From positions 1-32,157 of the forward strand of contig JAISDJ010000113.1 in assembly GCA_031264865.1 (NCBI GenBank): 32,157 nt of DNA, in the 5' to 3' direction. This document shows, piece after piece, positions 10,101-17,225 of this stretch. The notes beneath the pieces are model-generated. The model did not search any database. It saw only the letters and a list, made by a program, of their open reading frames with translations, and was not told the DNA's origin. This DNA is from Tannerellaceae bacterium. Its GTDB lineage: Bacteria > Bacteroidota > Bacteroidia > Bacteroidales > Tannerellaceae. A program made the position numbers and the translations under genes. Numbering within the stretch: the stretch's first letter is position 1; each line of letters begins with the position of its first letter.

Positions 10101-10585
10101 CTTCCGTTAGTGTTACCTTTTTCGACTATGTTCGCTCCGATAATCGGCTCGCCTCTTTCATCGGTGACTATACCGGTAATTTTTTTAGCCGATTGCTGGC
10201 TTATCCTGTTTTGTTCGGAAAGGTCATCGCGTTTGATAAGTGTAACGTTTTTGCCAACTAATTTGTATTCCACGTCAGTTCCTGTGAATATTTTATTCAA
10301 AACATCAAAGACAGATTCATTATTGGCATTTAGGGAGACCTGCCGATTTACATTTACCTCGTTCTTGTTATATACGAACAGGTAATCGGTTTGCTTCTCT
10401 ATTTCATAAATGATTTCCCTGAGGGAAAGGTTTTCTGCATGTATAAACACTTTTACATTCTGCGAATTGACTTCTATTGCAAAAAGGGTGTGAAGACATG
10501 CAAACAGGGCAATAACTGTGATTTTCATAATACGAAATATGTGTTTAATTTCGGATATGGATTGTTTGTACAAAATATAATTCAT
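7127..10585 (-). CDS. SusC/RagA-family TonB-dependent transporter with STN domain
   Basis: A 1152-residue outer-membrane transporter. An N-terminal signal region ([23 protein letters not shown], after 19 extra residues) is followed by an STN (secretin/TonB N-terminus) domain at about 45-118. A carboxypeptidase-D-like beta sandwich spans about 133-205 ([22 protein letters not shown]). The TonB-dependent plug spans about 215-340 ([68 protein letters not shown]). The remainder is a 22-strand-type barrel ending in an aromatic strand ([10 protein letters not shown]). The STN domain is known to relay substrate binding to a FecR-type anti-sigma factor, and such a gene lies directly upstream. ATG 10528 is an alternative start. 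It imports oligosaccharides with SusD using TonB energy. Confidence 0.96.
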   Translation of the reverse strand: [1152 protein letters not shown]

Positions 10586-10631
10586 AATTTTGTATGTAAT
10601 TGCGTTAGTACTTTGATTAATTATTTAAGAT

Positions 10632-10679
10632 CGGGGTTCTAACCCTTAACCGGTAAGTGTTGGAGCGCTTGCCGGTTTT
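10632..10679. repeat. Tandem inverted repeats in the susC leader
   Basis: Two adjacent palindromes lie in the 194-bp gap between the anti-sigma gene and susC: GGGTT-CT-AACCC, then ACCGGTAAG...CTTGCCGGT with a roughly 10-nt loop. On the plus strand the second is followed by TTTTT, giving an intrinsic-terminator shape that would stop antisense transcription across susC. On the minus (coding) strand it would act as a leader hairpin or weak attenuator. No plus-strand gene ends here. Confidence 0.5.
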
Positions 10680-10779
10680 TCATTTATTTTTTATATCTGT
10701 ATCATATGCTATTAGTATTAGGAGGTTTGACAATAAAATCTATATAAGAATCAACGTTTGCAGAAATTTGGATGTTGAA

Positions 10780-11724
10780 TTAATTAATAATGATCAGATT
10801 TTTTTCTTCATCTTTTTTGTAGCTAAAATGATGGGTAAGCTGCAAAACATCCAGAATATGGTATAAGCCGTCTCTTGTCCGGAATTTAGCAGTAGAATGT
10901 TGTTTGTTTTGTACAACAAACTTATTGTTTATCTGAATATTCATGTCAAAATATAATTCCAGCTTTTTTAATACCTCTATCAATGGCTCATCAAAATAGA
11001 GAATGCCTTTACGCCAAAGAAAATAGTCGATATGTTGTATGGGAACGACCGATAGCTTGTTGTTTGTCAGTATCGCCTGATTATCAGGTGCTAGAGAAAA
11101 CACCTGATTTGTGGCATAGTCGGTAATCTCAACTTTTCCGGTTAACAGAGCAGTTTCAAAATCTTTTGATTGTCTGTAGGCTCTTACATTAAAAGAAGTT
11201 CCTAACGCCTTAATATCATAGTTGGGTGTAGATACAATAAACGGTTTGTCTTTATTTGCTTTTACTTCAAAAAAACCTTCCCCATTAAGACTAACTTTTC
11301 GTTTTCCTTTAGTGAAACGGGTCGGAAAATTCAGTGTGCTACCAGCATTCAACCAAACCTGAGAACCGTCGGCTAAAGTAAGTTGTGCATTTTGTCCGGG
11401 CGGAACATATATGGTTTGCATAGCAATATCCTCTTCTGTATCTACGAAAGACAGACGTATACAATAATGTAAAGCAAATCCTAAAATAAAGATCGCAGCT
11501 ATTTCTATTGCTTTTTGCCAGATGTGTTTCCGTTTTATCTTCTTTTGGAAAGGCTTTGTAATAACTTCAGGAACCTCATACCAGAAATTTATATCATATA
11601 AACGGCATAGCTGCTGATAATATTTCATATTTGCCTCATTGGCATCTAACCATTCCGTAATTAAACGGGATTGTTCATTGGTTGTACGTCCTTCGAAGTA
11701 TAATTGTAGTAACTTATCATCCAT
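10780..11724 (-). CDS. FecR-family anti-sigma factor
   Basis: A 314-residue inner-membrane anti-sigma factor. The cytoplasmic N-terminal part (about 1-70) has the sigma-binding helical look (LLQLYFEGRTTNEQSRLITEWLDAN). It is followed by one membrane segment at about 72-90 (AIEIAAIFILGFALHYCI). The periplasmic FecR domain includes VPPGQNAQLTLADGSQVWLNAGSTLNFP and GEGFFEVKANKDKPFIVSTP, with a DUF4974-like C-terminal domain (about 245-314, LIEVLKKLELYFDMNI). It should hold the upstream ECF sigma factor inactive until the SusC STN domain signals. It lies 64 bp after the sigma gene. Pairing with the STN-bearing SusC next door is inferred from order and from the known systems. Confidence 0.95.
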   Translation of the reverse strand: MDDKLLQLYFEGRTTNEQSRLITEWLDANEANMKYYQQLCRLYDINFWYEVPEVITKPFQKKIKRKHIWQKAIEIAAIFILGFALHYCIRLSFVDTEEDIAMQTIYVPPGQNAQLTLADGSQVWLNAGSTLNFPTRFTKGKRKVSLNGEGFFEVKANKDKPFIVSTPNYDIKALGTSFNVRAYRQSKDFETALLTGKVEITDYATNQVFSLAPDNQAILTNNKLSVVPIQHIDYFLWRKGILYFDEPLIEVLKKLELYFDMNIQINNKFVVQNKQHSTAKFRTRDGLYHILDVLQLTHHFSYKKDEEKNLIIIN

Positions 11725-11788
11725 ATTTTCTCTGCTTTATATATAAGACGATAGCTAGGAAAGGTTCACTAGTAGCAATCTTACTTTT

Positions 11789-12337
11789 TTAATACAAAAA
11801 CAAAAAATAAAACAGAGGCAGGTAATCTTTCAGGGAAATACGTAGGGCTTTCAGTGCTTTTGCAATATGGTAATCGACCCCTTTTACAGTGATACCTAAT
11901 GCTTCGGCTATTTCTTTTCCGGATTTTTGTTCAATGCGGCTCATCTTAAAAACGTTCCGTGTTTGTTCGGGAAGTTCTTCTAGAGTACGACTCAGGATCG
12001 TTTGTATTTCTGTGGAGAAAATATCTTCCGGATTGCATCCTTCAAGAGTTGATATACGAATGGACAACTCTCGCTGCTGCCATTCAGCCATGGCTTGGAA
12101 TGCTTCTTCGTAGCTAATCTGTGTTCTGAGGTAATCCAGGGATTTATGTTTGAGTATTGTCAACAGCAAGGCCAAAGGTTTCTCTATGGTCTCCTTTTTC
12201 ATAGCTTCCCATAATTTAATAAAGGACTCTGTCGCTATATCTTCGGCGACCTGATCGTTTCGTACATACATCCGGGAAAAGCGGTAGGCTTTCTTGTAGT
12301 ACTTTACATATATGTCGTTAATTGTTCGATCTGTCAC
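11789..12337 (-). CDS. ECF-type RNA polymerase sigma factor (PUL regulator)
   Basis: A 182-residue sigma-70 family ECF factor. Region 2 is visible (YVKYYKKAYRFSRMYVRNDQVAEDIATESFIKLWEAM), and region 4 carries the helix-turn-helix (LEELPEQTRNVFKMSRIEQKSGKEIAEALGITVKGVDYHIAKALKALR). The start codon is GTG; the overlapping ATG one base upstream is in another frame and stops at once. The C-terminus ends in a hydrophobic aromatic tail (YLPLFYFLFLY), which recurs in Bacteroides PUL sigma factors. Together with the FecR-like gene it forms the regulatory pair of the downstream SusCD operon. The target promoter, expected upstream of susC, could not be assigned by eye. Confidence 0.94.
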   Translation of the reverse strand: MTDRTINDIYVKYYKKAYRFSRMYVRNDQVAEDIATESFIKLWEAMKKETIEKPLALLLTILKHKSLDYLRTQISYEEAFQAMAEWQQRELSIRISTLEGCNPEDIFSTEIQTILSRTLEELPEQTRNVFKMSRIEQKSGKEIAEALGITVKGVDYHIAKALKALRISLKDYLPLFYFLFLY

Positions 12338-12374
12338 ATTGGATTACTTAATTTAAGTTGCTATCTATAAAGTA

Positions 12375-12406
12375 TTGAACTAAAAAAGGTTAATCCTGTA
12401 ATTTTG
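12375..12406 (+). promoter_or_regulatory. Possible Bacteroidetes promoter upstream of IS982 remnant
   Basis: TTG (12375) and TAATTTTG (12399-12406) are separated by 21 bp and match the -33/-7 pattern of Bacteroidetes promoters. The site reads toward the IS982-like pseudogene that begins about 25 bp later, and is divergent from the sigma gene. The call rests on consensus match only. Confidence 0.35.
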
Positions 12407-12429
12407 TAGTACCAACACACAAAAAAGGA

Positions 12430-12713
12430 CTGACCATAGTTACAGAAAACGTTGCAATATACGTATTTTTTGATGATATATTGAAATCTATGAATCACAA
12501 AGAGTCGGAAAGCCGTAAAACTACCGATGCTGAAATTATAACTGTCGTTTTGATTGCCGCTCAGTATTTCGCAGAAAACAGGTGGGAACTGCTTTCTCGG
12601 ATATTGCTAAATATTTGCCTAAAAAGATTCATGCGGTGGCTAAATCCGGTTTTTTGATTAAACTCATGATGTTCATTTGGGCTTATATATTTGATAAATT
12701 GTACATATTATAA
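12430..12713 (+). pseudogene. IS982-family transposase remnant, internally deleted
   Basis: The first frame reads VTENVAIYVFFDDILKSM, then HKESESRKTTDAEIITVVLIAAQYFAEN, an N-terminus typical of IS982-family transposases in Bacteroidetes. After AEN the frame shifts and continues as TAFSDIAKYLPKKIHAVAKSG, then FLIKLMMFIWAY, which fits the family's C-terminus (KKIHAV plus a hydrophobic end). About 200 residues between them, including most of the DDE core, are missing. No ORF in the supplied track covers it. It cannot make an active enzyme. Confidence 0.75.
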
Positions 12714-12779
12714 GTAGCAACTTGGATTAATTAGTTATCTTTATAATGTTCGTTGTTCTAAGCTTATATCGAACTCACG
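12430..12779 (+). mobile_element. Decayed IS982-family element with right terminal repeat
   Basis: The element comprises the transposase remnant plus about 65 bp of right end. CTTATATCGAACTCACG at 12763-12779 is the exact inverse of CGTGAGTTCGATATAAG at 32007-32023, which borders the IS982-family gene at the right edge of the window; together they look like right and left terminal inverted repeats. The subterminal ACTTGGATTAATTAG also resembles the subterminal sequence of that other copy. The left end is not recognisable. Confidence 0.6.
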
Positions 12780-12837
12780 ATAATAATAATGTCCATAGTA
12801 AAATTGTTTGTATCTTCATCAAATACTTCTCCTTATA

Positions 12838-13755
12838 TCACATTCGCCAGACATTCCATGTTTGCAACAGTACGGAAAAAAGGATAAATCCTAAACCGAT
12901 GTAAAAAGAGAAGGTAAGTTCTTTGGCTTCACCTAAGAAAAACATGGCGATTATAATACTATAAACTGGTTCGAGATTATAACTCAAGTTTACGGTAAAA
13001 GCAGATATTTGTTTTAGTACATCTATTTGTAAAAGATAGAGCAATACAGTACAGCAGACAACAAAAATTAACAGATAGATAAAATCTTGTGTATCCGGAA
13101 GAATTGTTTCGACTGGAAAAAAATGCAGATAGAGGGGTATTAGCAAGGTTAGTAAAAGGAAACCACCGAGCATTTCATAAAATACCATGACGGAAGAAGC
13201 ATATTTACTCCCTGTCTGCTTGTTTGTAATGGTGAAAAGCGCTGCCAGAAGAGAGGATGCAATCCCCAACAGGATGCCTTTACGATATTGTACATCGAAA
13301 TGGAATATCAAGCCTATTCCCGCTAATGCAATCAGGCTGAATGCCAGTTCCCTGAAAGATATTCGCCGATGACTTATCAAAGGTTCAAGTATAGCCGTGA
13401 AAAAACCGGTAAGTGAAAAGCAAATCACCCCGATAGACACATTGGATGCTTTAATACTTCCAAAAAAGAATACCCAATGAAGTGCTAACAGGGAACCGAC
13501 GCCAAATAGCTTTAGCCTGCCACTCCAACCCCCTAAAGAGGAGACAGAGAGAATCGTCCTTATTAGCCCTCTCTTTTGGAGGTTGGGGGATGGGCTGGAA
13601 TGGCGAAGTAATAGTATCACCGCCATTACCACCGCGGCAAGCATCATACGATACCAAACCAACAAGCCTTCGTTCAACGTGATTATCTTTCCGAATATAC
13701 CGGTAAATCCGGCTAACAGAATGGAAAGATGCAGTTTAATAAAGGCTTGTTTCAT
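12838..13755 (-). CDS. EamA/DMT-family membrane transporter with in-frame palindromic insertion
   Basis: A 305-residue inner-membrane protein with about ten hydrophobic segments arranged as two EamA repeats. The first includes FGKIITLNEGLLVWYRMMLA and LALHWVFFFGSIKASNVSIG; the second includes YNLEPVYSIIIAMFFLGEAKEL. Such drug/metabolite transporters export or import small metabolites, but the substrate is unknown. Residues about 53-80 (SSPSPNLQKRGLIRT...GGWSG) are hydrophilic, do not fit the family between the second and third membrane segments, and are encoded by a palindromic DNA repeat. The frame is kept. It lies 29 bp after the nucleoside kinase gene on the same strand, so the two are probably co-transcribed. 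Confidence 0.9.
   Translation of the reverse strand: MKQAFIKLHLSILLAGFTGIFGKIITLNEGLLVWYRMMLAAVVMAVILLLRHSSPSPNLQKRGLIRTILSVSSLGGWSGRLKLFGVGSLLALHWVFFFGSIKASNVSIGVICFSLTGFFTAILEPLISHRRISFRELAFSLIALAGIGLIFHFDVQYRKGILLGIASSLLAALFTITNKQTGSKYASSVMVFYEMLGGFLLLTLLIPLYLHFFPVETILPDTQDFIYLLIFVVCCTVLLYLLQIDVLKQISAFTVNLSYNLEPVYSIIIAMFFLGEAKELTFSFYIGLGFILFSVLLQTWNVWRM
13518..13600. repeat. Palindromic repeat inserted in frame in the EamA gene
   Basis: CCAACCCCCTAAAGAGG and CCTCTCTTTTGGAGGTTGG form an imperfect inverted repeat (about 14 of 16 core bases pair) around a 25-30-nt spacer. Outer parts (CCACTCC / GGAATGG) extend the symmetry. The stretch is about 84 bp, i.e. 28 codons. It resembles C-rich/G-rich palindromic repeats seen in Bacteroidetes intergenic regions. 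It is open in several frames, which is why shadow ORFs cross it. Confidence 0.65.
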
Positions 13756-13784
13756 TATCTCTTACATTTGTTTTTGTAGTAAGG

Positions 13785-15452
13785 TTAATAGCGGAATTTT
13801 CCTCCACCAAGAAATTCTCTCAATAAAGAGGTACCGGGAAGTTCTTCCGCCGGAATGGTATTAAAGTACGTCAGAAAACGCATCAAGCGATACGCTTCGG
13901 CGTTTTCTTTGTCGAATTCGCGAACTTCTCTTAAAATGGGTTCGGCGTATCGTCGGAGAACAGCTAATTCATACAAGAGAGCACTGTTGAACATTACATC
14001 TGCCGTTTCCTGATAAGGAAATATCCATTTGTCTTCTCCTTTACGGACACTGGACCAACGGGAAATTGTGTCTTTTGCCGAATAACCTCTGAACCGGTGA
14101 TCACGGATGATACGCCGCAAAAGACGGTTGTCTGTAGTAGGTATCCAGTTATGATTGTCGAGTGAGATAGACGTCAGGGCCGATACATATACTTTATATT
14201 TATACCTGTCATCAATATATCTGGTCAGTTCCGGATTCAAGGCATGGATACCTTCTATCATCAGAATGGATTTTTCTCTTAATTTCAGTTTTGTATTTCT
14301 ATAAACACGCGTACCCGTTGTAAAGCTATAAGTAGGGAGATCTATTTCTTTTCCTTCCAATAGCTTACCCATATCTTTGTTGAAGTAAGGAAGGTCGAGT
14401 GCGTATAAAGATTCAAAATCAAATTCACCATTTTCATCTCTCGGCGTGTCTGTCCGATTAAGAAAATAATCATCGAGTGAAATACTTACCGGATGAAGTA
14501 AATGGGTGATTAATTGGATGCCCAATCGTTTGGTAAAAGTTGTTTTTCCTGACGAAGAAGGTCCTGAAATTAATACGATACGGGCACCTTTATCATACCG
14601 AGCGGCTATTTGTTCGGCTATTTTTGCTATTTGTTTTTCCTGCATGGCTTCCGAAACCATGATTATTTCGGATGTATGTCCACCCTGTATCGCCCTGTTC
14701 AAATCACTAACATTGTCCATTTCCAATGTACGTTGAAGTGTTAGATGTTCTTTAAATACTTCAAACATCTTGTCTTGCCGGATGAATGGTTCAACTTCTA
14801 ATGGATTTGTCTTGCTTGGGATACGCAGAAGGATGCCTTCATAATAAGGAACGATATCGAATACGTTTATAAAACCGGTTGAAGGCGTCAGGCAACCATA
14901 AAAGAAATTAATATAACCATCCAAGTCGTAATAAGAAGTATAAGCCATACCGGCGCTTTCTATCAAGCGGGCTTTATCCTCCATTCCTCTTTCGCGGAAA
15001 AGGATAATTGCCTCTTCGGTCCGAATGTTTTTGTGGATAAAAGGAATATTCGCATCCACAATTTCGTTCATTCGCTTTTTAATTTTATCAATCGTTAATT
15101 GATCTAAATTTTTACCATTATAAATCACGCAATAATAGCCTTTGGAAACGGAATGTTCCAGATTCATGGTAGCTGAAGGAAGTATATCGTTTACGGCTTT
15201 AGCAAGTATATGGCACAGAGAACGGACATAAGCCCGAAGTCCTGATTGACTGGTACAATCCAGAAACTCCACATCTTTTGATTGCCAGCAACGATACGTA
15301 AGACCCTGTGTTTTGTTGTTTACTAAAGCATTCACCGGCGTATATTGAAGAGGAGTTCCTACGGCTTCATATATTTCCATCAAGGAAGAACCCATCGGAA
15401 CTTCTTTGTACTGTTTGTTATTTTTGCAATAAATAGTAATCGTTTCAGCCAT
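13785..15452 (-). CDS. Nucleoside (uridine-type) kinase with TGS/ThrRS-like N-terminal domains
   Basis: A 555-residue protein. Residues 1-65 form a TGS-like ubiquitin fold (ITIYCKNNKQYKEVPMGSSLMEIY). About 70-220 resembles the threonyl-tRNA synthetase second additional domain (LCHILAKAVNDILPSATMNLEHSVSKGYY). From about 285 a phosphoribulokinase/uridine kinase P-loop domain follows, with Walker A GPSSSGKTT at about 297-305, LDDYFLNRTDTPRDENGEFDFES, and MIEGIHALNPEL as a Walker B-like strand. It probably phosphorylates a nucleoside, likely uridine or cytidine, with ATP or GTP. This fusion is widespread in Bacteroidetes and Firmicutes. It is transcribed away from the Na/Pi transporter and probably with the EamA gene. 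Confidence 0.9.
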   Translation of the reverse strand: MAETITIYCKNNKQYKEVPMGSSLMEIYEAVGTPLQYTPVNALVNNKTQGLTYRCWQSKDVEFLDCTSQSGLRAYVRSLCHILAKAVNDILPSATMNLEHSVSKGYYCVIYNGKNLDQLTIDKIKKRMNEIVDANIPFIHKNIRTEEAIILFRERGMEDKARLIESAGMAYTSYYDLDGYINFFYGCLTPSTGFINVFDIVPYYEGILLRIPSKTNPLEVEPFIRQDKMFEVFKEHLTLQRTLEMDNVSDLNRAIQGGHTSEIIMVSEAMQEKQIAKIAEQIAARYDKGARIVLISGPSSSGKTTFTKRLGIQLITHLLHPVSISLDDYFLNRTDTPRDENGEFDFESLYALDLPYFNKDMGKLLEGKEIDLPTYSFTTGTRVYRNTKLKLREKSILMIEGIHALNPELTRYIDDRYKYKVYVSALTSISLDNHNWIPTTDNRLLRRIIRDHRFRGYSAKDTISRWSSVRKGEDKWIFPYQETADVMFNSALLYELAVLRRYAEPILREVREFDKENAEAYRLMRFLTYFNTIPAEELPGTSLLREFLGGGKFRY

Positions 15453-15534
15453 ACTATTTGGGTTAATATTTGTAGTTTTGCGAGTAAAAGTAAGTATATT
15501 AATCGGATGAGATTATCCGCTCAACTTTTTTTAA

Positions 15535-17223
15535 ATGGATTATTCTTTTTTTGACTTCCTTACTCTTGCCGGTTCTTTAGGCATGTTCCTGTATGGAATG
15601 AAAATCATGAGTGAGGGATTACAGAAAGTATCTGGAGATAAACTTCGCAGTATCCTTTCTGTTATGACGACAAACCGCTTTACCGGCGTTTTGACCGGTC
15701 TGTTAATTACAGCTCTTATACAATCGTCGAGTGCTACTACTGTGATGGTAGTCAGTTTTGTAAACGCCGGTTTACTTACTTTAGCACAGTCTATCAGTGT
15801 AATCATGGGAGCCAATGTAGGAACAACTGTTACTGCCTGGATTATCTCTCTTTTTGGATTTACAGTAGATATCAGCACGTTTGCTCTTCCACTTATCGGT
15901 ATTGGTATTCCATTAATTTTCTCGGGAAAGAGTAAACGCAAATCATGGGGTGAATTTATCATGGGATTTGCCCTTCTATTCTTAGGGCTTGACTATCTGA
16001 AAAACTCGGTTCCCGATCTTCAGAATAACCCGGAAGTATTAGCCTTTTTACAGAATTATACCTCTATGGGGTATGCTTCTTTATTTATTTTCCTTGCACT
16101 GGGTACGATACTTACCATTATTGTTCAATCGTCGAGTGCTACGGTAGCCATCACTCTTATTATGTGTGCAAAAGGTTGGATCCCCTTTGAAATGGCGGCC
16201 GCCATGATTTTAGGAGAAAATATCGGAACCACAATAACCGCCAATCTGGCTGCTATCTCGGCCAATATCTCCGCCAAACGCGCCGCTCTTGCTCATTTGA
16301 TGTTCAATGTGTTCGGCGTTTGCTGGGTAATGGTTGTCTTTTATCCGTTTACCCATATGATTGAATGGATTGTTACAAAATTCGGGCCGGGCGATTTACA
16401 AGTGTCAGTTTCTTATGGCTTATCTTTATTCCATTCGTTATTTAATATCACGAACGTGCTTATTATGGTATGGTTTGTGAAGTTCTATGTATATATTTGT
16501 TCTAAACTTATCAAACCCAGAAAAGGTAATGAAGAAGAAGAGTTCCAACTTACCTTTATTTCTTCTGGAATGCTTTCCACATCCGAGCTTTCATTGATGC
16601 AAGCCAAAAAAGAGATTGCAGCTTATGGCGACAGATGCTACCGAATGCTGGGTATGGTACGGGAATTGTATTATGAGAAAGATGATAACCAATTCCTGAA
16701 AATATACGGGCGTATTGAAAAATACGAAAACATCAGCGACCGCATGGAGATTGAAATTGCTAATTATCTGACGCATGTTGCCGAAGGACGTCTAAGCTCG
16801 GAAAGTAAGGAAGAATTACGTATAATGCTACGTGCCATCACTGAAATTGAAAGTATTGCCGACTCATGTAACAATTTAGCCGGAAGCATTAAACGCCGGA
16901 ACGAAGGTAAATCCACCTTTACCGATGAACAAAATGAGCATTTCGACCATATGCTATCGTTAATAGACAAAGCTTTACAGCAAATGAATAAAACGCTTCA
17001 CCAGCAGGAAACGACTCATGATGATATCAATCCTTCGTATAATATTGAAAATGAAATCAACAATTATCGTAATCAACTAAAGCTTCGTAACTTGGAAGAT
17101 GTAGACAACAAGAAGTATGATTACCAGGATGGAGTTTACTATATGGATATTATTTCCGAATGTGAGAGATTAGGAGACTATATTATTAATGTAATGCAAG
17201 CCATTGTAGAAAAAAAGTTTTAA
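15535..17223 (+). CDS. Na+/phosphate cotransporter (NptA/PhoU-domain type)
   Basis: A 562-residue inner-membrane protein. The N-terminal 320 residues carry the two Na/Pi-cotransporter repeats, each with the QSSSATT-type motif (TALIQSSSATTVMVVSF and TIIVQSSSATVAITLIM) and the GANVGTTVTA / GENIGTTITA segments. The C-terminal cytoplasmic part, about 350-560, is helical and PhoU-like (ISDRMEIEIANYLTHVAEGRLS, IESIADSCNNLAGSIKR). It imports phosphate with sodium; the PhoU-like tail may regulate it. It starts 82 bp from the divergent kinase gene and is followed after 2 bp by the S41 protease gene, so the downstream genes share its transcript. Confidence 0.93.
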   Translation: MDYSFFDFLTLAGSLGMFLYGMKIMSEGLQKVSGDKLRSILSVMTTNRFTGVLTGLLITALIQSSSATTVMVVSFVNAGLLTLAQSISVIMGANVGTTVTAWIISLFGFTVDISTFALPLIGIGIPLIFSGKSKRKSWGEFIMGFALLFLGLDYLKNSVPDLQNNPEVLAFLQNYTSMGYASLFIFLALGTILTIIVQSSSATVAITLIMCAKGWIPFEMAAAMILGENIGTTITANLAAISANISAKRAALAHLMFNVFGVCWVMVVFYPFTHMIEWIVTKFGPGDLQVSVSYGLSLFHSLFNITNVLIMVWFVKFYVYICSKLIKPRKGNEEEEFQLTFISSGMLSTSELSLMQAKKEIAAYGDRCYRMLGMVRELYYEKDDNQFLKIYGRIEKYENISDRMEIEIANYLTHVAEGRLSSESKEELRIMLRAITEIESIADSCNNLAGSIKRRNEGKSTFTDEQNEHFDHMLSLIDKALQQMNKTLHQQETTHDDINPSYNIENEINNYRNQLKLRNLEDVDNKKYDYQDGVYYMDIISECERLGDYIINVMQAIVEKKF

Positions 17224-17225
17224 CT

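Noticed and set aside
12375-12837. CRISPR array or small RNA gene in the gap
   Set aside because: No regularly spaced repeats are present, and the gap is explained by IS982-like coding fragments.
13482-13864. Plus-strand ORFs across the EamA gene
   Set aside because: They are open only because the palindromic repeat is open in several frames; no start context or domain.
15457-15480. Possible promoter for the Na/Pi transporter gene (TTTG ... TAGTTTTG)
   Set aside because: The -7 box is good, but the TTTG is only 12 bp away instead of about 20, and no other -33 fits; not strong enough to annotate.
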